DNA of 64,000 nt, taken from assembly GCA_027422505.1 (NCBI GenBank), contig JAPQWV010000002.1, positions 26,452,501 to 26,516,500 on the forward strand. Direction: 5' to 3'. This document shows, one piece after another, positions 58,183 through 64,000 of this stretch. How positions within the stretch are numbered: the stretch's first letter is position 1; each line of letters opens with the position of its first letter. The stretch comes from Craterostigma plantagineum (lineage: Eukaryota > Streptophyta > Magnoliopsida > Lamiales > Linderniaceae). The notes beneath the pieces were generated by a model. The model saw only the letters and a program-made list of their open reading frames with translations. It searched no databases and was not told the origin of the DNA. The translations under genes and the position numbers were made by a program.

Positions 58183-59600
58183 AAGAGTTTGGGATGAAGA
58201 ATGAGTCAAAGCTGTCTAGTAAAGTCACATGGATCCATAGAATAGTTCTTCAAAGCATCATTGTTAGTACAGTAGTTAGGTTTCTATAAGCAGCCAACGG
58301 TGTATTAATTCGTTGCGAAACAATTATAGAAACATAAAGTATGGTTGACTTTGGTAGCCCTCATTAACAGGTCGGACACACAAACGCACATATCTTAAAA
58401 AGATAATATTGGACGAATTAATCTTTAGCCATCCCTTACAATAATACAACAAGTCCATAGCACAACCACAAGTCTGCAGCACACTGTAAAGGTTCGAAAA
58501 AGACCCTCACGAGTCATGAAATTCAACACCGTCGTCCTTGGAGAAAAAAAGTATTCATTTACTTTTCATAATTTATTTATTATTCTCACCTCTTTTATTT
58601 TCATCTCAAGACATTCTTGGTAATATTCCAACTGTGAATACAAAATTTTGCCACAATTTCGATTAGATTGGATATGAAAAACAGACTATATATATCGTAA
58701 ATTGTCACGTGTCCAACACAAACATGAAATATGTATTATGTCTATAAAAGAAAATAAGCTTTTATTGAATCGTAAATCTCTTTTCGTGCGAGAATCAGAG
58801 GTATATTTAATGAACAGAGACGATATGTTTGGATTGCTCAATGCTAATAGGGGATACACACCTTTTTCTAAATTTGATTAGACTATATTTCTCTCTCCTC
58901 CACATGCACATACTACACCTCAACAATTTTATTTTATCAACAACCCACCACAACCTATAATATTTATATTTTATAATTATTTTTAGTAGTATTTGAATGT
59001 TTGAAAATAGATTACATTATAAGATATAAAATTTAGATACTTTGGTCATTGGAAAAAGAAAAATAACATAAATTATGATAGATTATATAATGTAATAGAA
59101 AAATAGATAATTTGAAATTGTGACTCAAAATGTAGCAATATTAGTCTCTTTTTGTAGAGAAAAAAATCATACATGTTGGTAAAAATATACAAATAAATTT
59201 AATAGATAATTAAATGTATCATAAAAATTAATAAAAACAACACGGTTTATTGACAACTGTGCACAACCGGTTGGTGAACCAGGTTGGTCCACCAACCGGG
59301 TTGTGGGAGGTTGTGGAAAATATTTACTTGTTTGATTTATTTTATTTAATTATAATGCACAACAGGTTGTCCGGGTCATTGATAAACATAGTCTTAGGAA
59401 AAAAGTAACAGTTTTTGTTCGTTCGAACCACATTTATTATTTGCATGGCATGCCAGCTACATATTCATTTATAATCAATTTTAAACAAATCATGTGCAAA
59501 TACTTATGATTTCATTTGCTATCAGAAAAGTATTTATTTGTGGGACCAAAGCCCTTTTCTTTTTACTTTTGTTTTTCCTTAGTGAATAGAGTATTCAATT
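57726..59600. other. Intergenic
   Basis: Spacer with the GT/GA microsatellite at 58096-58179 and a short inverted word pair around 59255-59310 (ACCGGTTGGTG / CACCAACCGG). AT-rich otherwise; no gene seen. Confidence 0.5.
58096..58179. repeat. Compound microsatellite (GT)n(GA)n
   Basis: About 35 bases of GT dinucleotides with one interruption run into about 50 bases of GA dinucleotides. Confidence 0.98.
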
Positions 59601-59737
59601 TGGTCAAGGCCCAATAATAATTAACTTGAATTGGTCAAAGCCCACGTTCAGTGGAATATTTTTTCACATGCTATTTTTATGGCAAAAAAATAGGAAATAT
59701 AAACCCTTGCGAAGGGGATTAGGGTTTTTAGTTAAAA
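59601..59737 (+). promoter_or_regulatory. Site II / telo-box promoter of the DCL-like gene
   Basis: Two GGCCCA/GCCCAC words (reverse site II) at 59608-59645 and a telo-box word, TTAGGGTTTTTA, at 59720-59731 directly before the ATG. The pairing is common in promoters of ribosome-biogenesis and translation genes. Functional reading is inference. Confidence 0.6.
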
Positions 59738-60732
59738 ATGGTAGGCGAGTCAGCTCAGGAACCTGATGTCCCAATGGAAGCAGAGTGCGGACCGGCGGAT
59801 AACGGTGGTTCGAAGAGACCGAGGGACGATGCCGTCTCCGACAATCCGAATCTAGAGGAAGAGTCGAAAAAGTTCAAAGTAGACGAAGAGAAGCTGGCGG
59901 AGGAAGAGAAACGTGACGATGGTGGTGAATCCGTTCCGATCAGTGTGGGGCCTAAGGCTTTTGGGTCATCTGTTGAGATGTTCGATTACTTCTACAAGCT
60001 CCTCCACAACTGGCCGCCTAATTTGAGCCTCAATAAGGTATTGTTGGTTGAAAAAGTCTAAAAATCGTGCCTTTTCTGTTGAAAATATGACCATGAACTT
60101 GAATTCTGCAATTTGATGAGGGTTTTAATGCTGCATCGCTTGGGTTTGGTGTTGTGAAGACAGTGGAAGTCGTTGTGCTTTTAAAAGATTCCTAATCGGA
60201 GTTGTTTGGCGACTGTAATACTTATCTTCTGATTTTCATTAATCTTGCAAACGGAATTACTCATGATTCAGCTTAACATGAAGCTGTTTTTGGTTAACTG
60301 CAAGCTTTGTTTTGCTTGGAACTTCTGTATGCATTCATGTGTGTGTGTGTGTGTGTGTAAATGCAGGCATTTGTGTATGGTTTGTTGAGAATTATGGATA
60401 TTGTGTAGCTTTCTTCACATACTAATTTTGGTGATACATCATAAATTCAGTACGAGCACATGACTTTGCTGGGGTTACTCAAGAAGGGTCATTTAGAAGC
60501 AGAGAGAAAGATTGGTGTGGGTGTAAAAGAGTTTCAAGTTCGTTATCACCCACAGTTCAAAAGTCGCTGCTTCTTCCTCATAAGGGAAGATGATTCTGTG
60601 GATGATTTCAGCTTCCGTAAGTGTGTGAACCACATACTTCCCTTGCCTGGAGATATGCAAGTCAAGGCACTGCGTGGCAAAGGTGGGGGTAGATGGCATG
60701 GCCATGGTGGTCGTGGTAGAGGTAGGAGATGA
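59738..60732 (+). CDS. DCL-like protein (DUF3223)
   Basis: Two exons, 59738-60037 and 60451-60732; 193 residues. The N-terminal ~65 residues are acidic and charged with a nuclear-signal-like SKRPRDD, and no transit peptide is visible, so a nuclear location is more likely than plastid. The DUF3223 domain follows (GSSVEMFDYFYKLLHNWPPN, MTLLGLLKKGH, GVGVKEFQVRYHPQF, SRCFFLIREDDSVDDFSFRK), then a Gly/Arg/His-rich RGG-like tail (GGGRWHGHGGRGRGRR) suited to RNA binding. The family is named after tomato DCL (defective chloroplasts and leaves), which is needed for plastid rRNA processing; related proteins act in nuclear rRNA or RNA polymerase functions. An rRNA-related role here is inference, helped by the telo-box promoter. 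Confidence 0.88.
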
Positions 60733-61069
60733 GTAGAAGCTAATCTATCTGTTTGGAGAGTAGTTCAATGAATGTTTTGTGGGTCGGAAAAACGAGATAT
60801 ATTAATCTCTGTTCTGCACTTGCTTTTTGCAATTATCTATCTAGCATATTGGATGGTTTATTTTGAGTCGACTTTAAACAGAATTTTCTACATGGGAAAC
60901 AAAAGAAAAAGAAATATCAATTTTGCCCAGACATCCATCAAAATTATTATTAATACCATACTAAAGCAATGCTTCTCCGTAACAAATATTACCAAAATTT
61001 CACTGTATAAATTGGTCAGTGTCTTGAGGAACCTGGTCAGCTGCGTAGCATAAAGCTTCAGTCTTCCCC
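60733..61069. other. Spacer
   Basis: 3' end of the DCL-like gene and short promoter of the PPR gene, same orientation. Nothing else seen. Confidence 0.5.
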
Positions 61070-62827
61070 ATGAACGCAGTTCTTTGCGAAAGGACAGCGA
61101 TTTCCCTGATAAAATCTTGTACCAAAAAATCCCAACTCATTCAGATTCAATCTCAGCTCCTTCGCACCTTTCGTTACAATGATCCCGCCATTTTCCATGC
61201 GTTCCTATCGCGTTTTGCTTCGCCTCCCATTTCTGATCTTTCCTACTCCAACCTTCTCTTCAGCCATTTCCCGGCGCCCAATGTCACTCTCTACAACGCC
61301 ATGATCAAATCCCACTCACTCTGCCCAAGCACATCTCGCGGCGGCTTGTCGTTATTCAGAGGCTCGGTTCGTTCAGGAATTCCGTCGAACGGCCACACGC
61401 TGACCGTCGCAGTCAAGTGTTGCATGAAACTTGAATCTTGGCGGAGTGGGGCGCAGGTGCACGGAAGGGCGTTGAGGGACGGATTTTCGTGCGATGGCCT
61501 TTTCATGACTACGTTGATGGATTTTTACTCCTGTTTGGGAAGATGGGATGATGCGTGTAACGTGTTCGACGAAATTCCTGCGAGAGACGTCGTGGCTTGG
61601 AACGTTTTTCTTTCGTGCTGCTTGAAAAGCGGACGCAAGAGGGACGCATTGGGTCTATTCGATCATATGATGACGGCGAATAATTCGAATGGGTGCGAGC
61701 CCGACGAAGTGACTTGCTTGCTCGTGCTTCAGGCCTGTGGGAGCTTGAACGCCTTGGAATTCGGCAAAAAGGTCCATAGATACATCGCAGAACGGGGCCT
61801 GCACAGTGCTGTGAACGTCTCCAATTCGTTGATATCGATGTACTCGCGCTGTGGGAGCATCGAAAAGGCAGACGAGGTGTTCGATCAAATGCCGACAAGA
61901 AACGTTGTCACCTGGACTGCCATGATCTCGGGCCTAGCAAGCAATGGCTACGGAAGAGATGCCATCGGAGCTTTTCGCCAGATGCTCCAGCAAAAAATAT
62001 CGCCCGAAGATCAAACCCTAACTGCAGTTTTATCCGCCTGCAGCCACTCGGGACTAGTCGAAGAGGGTCAGAAGATTTTCAACTCAATGGCCCGAGACTT
62101 TGGAATCGCACCAAACATCCATCATTACGGCTGTATGGTCGATCTCTTAGGCCGCGCTGGTTTATTGCACGAAGCATACGACCTTATCGAGTCCATGAGG
62201 ATAAAACCCGACCCAACGATGTGGAGGACGTTGCTCGGCGCTTGTCGAATCCACCGTAACGCTGACCTGGCTGAAAGAGTCGTTGGGCATTTGACCGAAC
62301 TCAAGGCTCTAGAAGCAGGGGATCATATTCTCTTACTGAACATATATTCCTCAGCTGGGAAGCTAGACAAGGTCGTTGAAGTGAGGAAAATGATGAAGGA
62401 AAAGGGGATTCAGACACAGCCCGCCTCGAGCACCGTCGAATTGAAGGGACGTATACACGAGTTTTTCGGCGACGACGTTTTGCATCCGAGGAAGAAAGAT
62501 GTGTACGAAATGCTGGCAGAGATCAATCATCAGCTGAGGATCGCTGGTTATGTTGCAGAGGTTAGTAGTAGCGAGGCGCATCAAGAAATGGAAGTTAACA
62601 GCAATGGTCTCTCTTACCACAGCGAGAAACTGGCGATTGCTTTTGGGGTGCTTGAAACGCCACCTGGGACTACGATAAGGGTTGCGAAAGATCTCAGAAT
62701 ATGCGCAGATTGTCATAACTTTTGCAAGATTCTATCTGCTGTGTATAGCAGGAAAGTGATCGTTAGAGATCGTAATCGCATTCATCATTTCAGACAAGGG
62801 CGATGCTCGTGTAGAGGTTACTGGTGA
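61070..62827 (+). CDS. PPR protein, PLS class with DYW domain
   Basis: Intronless, 585 residues. Organelle RNA-editing factor type: tandem PPR motifs (P, L and S variants) bind one RNA site, and the C-terminal DYW domain carries cytidine deaminase chemistry. PPR motifs run from ~50 to ~400 (for example NVTLYNAMIKSHSL, DVVAWNVFLSCCLKSGRKRD, NVVTWTAMISGLASNGYGRD, HYGCMVDLLGRAGLLHEAYD), followed by E/E+ motifs (SSTVELKGRIHEFFGDD) and the DYW domain. The zinc-site motifs HSE (YHSEKLAIAFG) and CxxCH (CADCHNFCK) are intact. The last residues are CRGYW rather than CxDYW. The N-terminus (KSCTKKSQLIQIQSQLLRT) is short for a transit peptide but basic and hydroxylated. The target RNA cannot be told from sequence by eye. 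Confidence 0.95.
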   Translation: MNAVLCERTAISLIKSCTKKSQLIQIQSQLLRTFRYNDPAIFHAFLSRFASPPISDLSYSNLLFSHFPAPNVTLYNAMIKSHSLCPSTSRGGLSLFRGSVRSGIPSNGHTLTVAVKCCMKLESWRSGAQVHGRALRDGFSCDGLFMTTLMDFYSCLGRWDDACNVFDEIPARDVVAWNVFLSCCLKSGRKRDALGLFDHMMTANNSNGCEPDEVTCLLVLQACGSLNALEFGKKVHRYIAERGLHSAVNVSNSLISMYSRCGSIEKADEVFDQMPTRNVVTWTAMISGLASNGYGRDAIGAFRQMLQQKISPEDQTLTAVLSACSHSGLVEEGQKIFNSMARDFGIAPNIHHYGCMVDLLGRAGLLHEAYDLIESMRIKPDPTMWRTLLGACRIHRNADLAERVVGHLTELKALEAGDHILLLNIYSSAGKLDKVVEVRKMMKEKGIQTQPASSTVELKGRIHEFFGDDVLHPRKKDVYEMLAEINHQLRIAGYVAEVSSSEAHQEMEVNSNGLSYHSEKLAIAFGVLETPPGTTIRVAKDLRICADCHNFCKILSAVYSRKVIVRDRNRIHHFRQGRCSCRGYW

Positions 62828-63098
62828 TGATCAAAAGCCATATGTCTTCTATGATTACAGAATCATATCGAAAACCGAAGTAGATTTCTTCAGTTAGGGA
62901 TGCAATTAAGCTGTAGCAAGGTAAACCAGCCATGTTTGTTTTCTTTCTGTTTCTGCCTGTAATGGTCCTTAGATTACCTAAATTCCATTTCTTTACAAAA
63001 GAAGCTTAGAATAACGTTATTTCCAGCTCACAAGAGGATGACTATGCACTGTTTCTAACCTTCTCCCTGATTTCCTATTATACAGACAGCATACCGAT
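62828..63098. other. 3' flank of the PPR gene
   Basis: Spacer with no feature of its own. Confidence 0.5.
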
Positions 63099-63805
63099 GT
63101 TTTAAAAAGCGCATTGCGCACTGCATAGCGTTTTAGTGCCGATATTGCGTAGCGGAAAAAGTGTAACATGTTGCGTGAGTATTTTGAGCTAAGCCACTCT
63201 AATGACCAAGAAAGATAATTAATAGATAAAGCAAAGAAATAATTTTAATAAAGTATAATTGTAAAATCTAACTAGTATATATTCCAAACAATAAAAATAT
63301 AAAAAAAATATATATTAATAAAATTTATGCATCAGATCTTACCAGAGTTTTTTTTTTATCTAAATCAAGATCATCCGCTCCGAGCTATCATTAACAATAT
63401 TGAAAAAATAACTGTAAAATTTTAAACAACCTAATCTTTGAAAATGCTTATAAAATATTTTTATATATATCAAAAAATATAAGATATGCATGTCAGATCG
63501 CATTTAAACAAAGAATAAATTAGAGAACTTTATTTATTTTTATCGCATAAATTACATTAAATAAATCGGTTTTTTATTATTTGGTGGAAAGTAATAAAGT
63601 TAGAAAAAAATAGAAAAACCTAATTGAATAGTCTGCCAACGTGTTATATTATTTCATTAAAGGTATTACACAAATAGCATCTTTTCTCCTCGTAAAAAGT
63701 AAATCATACACTGACAATGCTTTTCTCTTTACGCTATGTCGCGTTTTGATAAAAATTTTCGATATTTCGCGCCTTAGAGGCGAGCGATGTCAGGCTTTTT
63801 AAAAC
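63099..63805. repeat. TIR-bounded element, ~0.7 kb
   Basis: The first twelve bases, GTTTTAAAAAGC, are exactly mirrored by the last twelve, GCTTTTTAAAAC; next to them are GCG-rich words (GCGCATTGCGCA; GCGCCTTAGAGGCG) and the centre is AT-rich. No coding capacity and no clear target duplication found by eye. A non-autonomous DNA transposon is the likely explanation. Confidence 0.65.
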
Positions 63806-64000
63806 ACTTACTATGACATACTAAAACTACTACATAAAGTGATACTTTCGTTGACTCAAAGTCAACCAGCGAAATTTTACTTCAAATGTAATGTGTTGAC
63901 TTACTGCAGAACGAACATATAAGTCTTTGGCATCAATGAACTGCAAAGAAAAAAATAATATGGTTAGTTTTCTAGGCTCGAGCTAGAATTTTAAGCCTAG

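Overview
The window is a stretch of nuclear DNA from a flowering plant, most likely a eudicot. Genes have many short exons with GT-AG introns, spacers are AT-rich, and the protein families are plant-specific: HD2 histone deacetylase, ROP GTPase, CTR1, PRE bHLH, CslA, DYW-type PPR and R2R3-MYB. I saw nothing that fixes the genus; an asterid is only a guess. I found no bacterial-type operons, CRISPR, rRNA or complete tRNA genes.

Layout. 1-5.3 kb: a MITE-like palindrome and a minus-strand PMR6-type pectate lyase. 5.3-13 kb: a single-exon UDP-glycosyltransferase, an Ole e 1-like secreted protein, a thylakoid-lumen FKBP (9 exons) and a CslA mannan synthase (9 exons). 13-24.5 kb: an HD2-type histone deacetylase and a sterol C-14 reductase (FACKEL type) divergently transcribed from about 400 bp, then the ethylene-signalling kinase CTR1 (15 exons). 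25-31 kb: a PRE-type bHLH, an Asn/His-rich protein of unknown function and a SHAQKYF-type MYB. 31.6-39.6 kb: a dead DUF4228/PADRE-type gene split by a Ty1/copia element whose 5' LTR holds a second element, which in turn holds a foldback element; a hAT-like element follows. 40.2-43.6 kb: a 14-exon nucleobase-ascorbate transporter. 45.1-49.0 kb: a 3,952-bp ORF-poor Mutator-like element with a perfect 9-bp target duplication. 49.6-50.3 kb: a Harbinger-like MITE. 50.5-52.0 kb: a type-II ROP GTPase. 53.4-55.3 kb: a hAT-like element carrying another hAT-like element. 56.5-62.8 kb: a subgroup-1 R2R3-MYB, a DCL/DUF3223 protein and a DYW-type PPR editing factor. 63.1-63.8 kb: one more TIR-bounded element.

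How the genes relate. They do not form a pathway cluster. Several concern cell wall (pectate lyase, CslA, Ole e 1-like), hormone and growth signalling (CTR1, FACKEL, PRE, ROP) or organelle and chromatin functions (FKBP, PPR, DCL, HD2), but physical linkage looks incidental. I rebuilt exon structures by hand from splice sites and checked that each reading frame closes. Two otherwise well-preserved genes do not close: the pectate lyase (one base missing in a G run) and the sterol reductase (two extra T residues). These are either young pseudogenes or homopolymer errors in the assembly.

Most notable observations: a textbook U12-type AT-AC intron in the HD2 gene; two GC-AG introns; the four-level nested insertion at 31.6-38.4 kb; the 4-kb Mutator-like element with a recurring short motif; and two related TIR elements that each carry tRNA-like box motifs.
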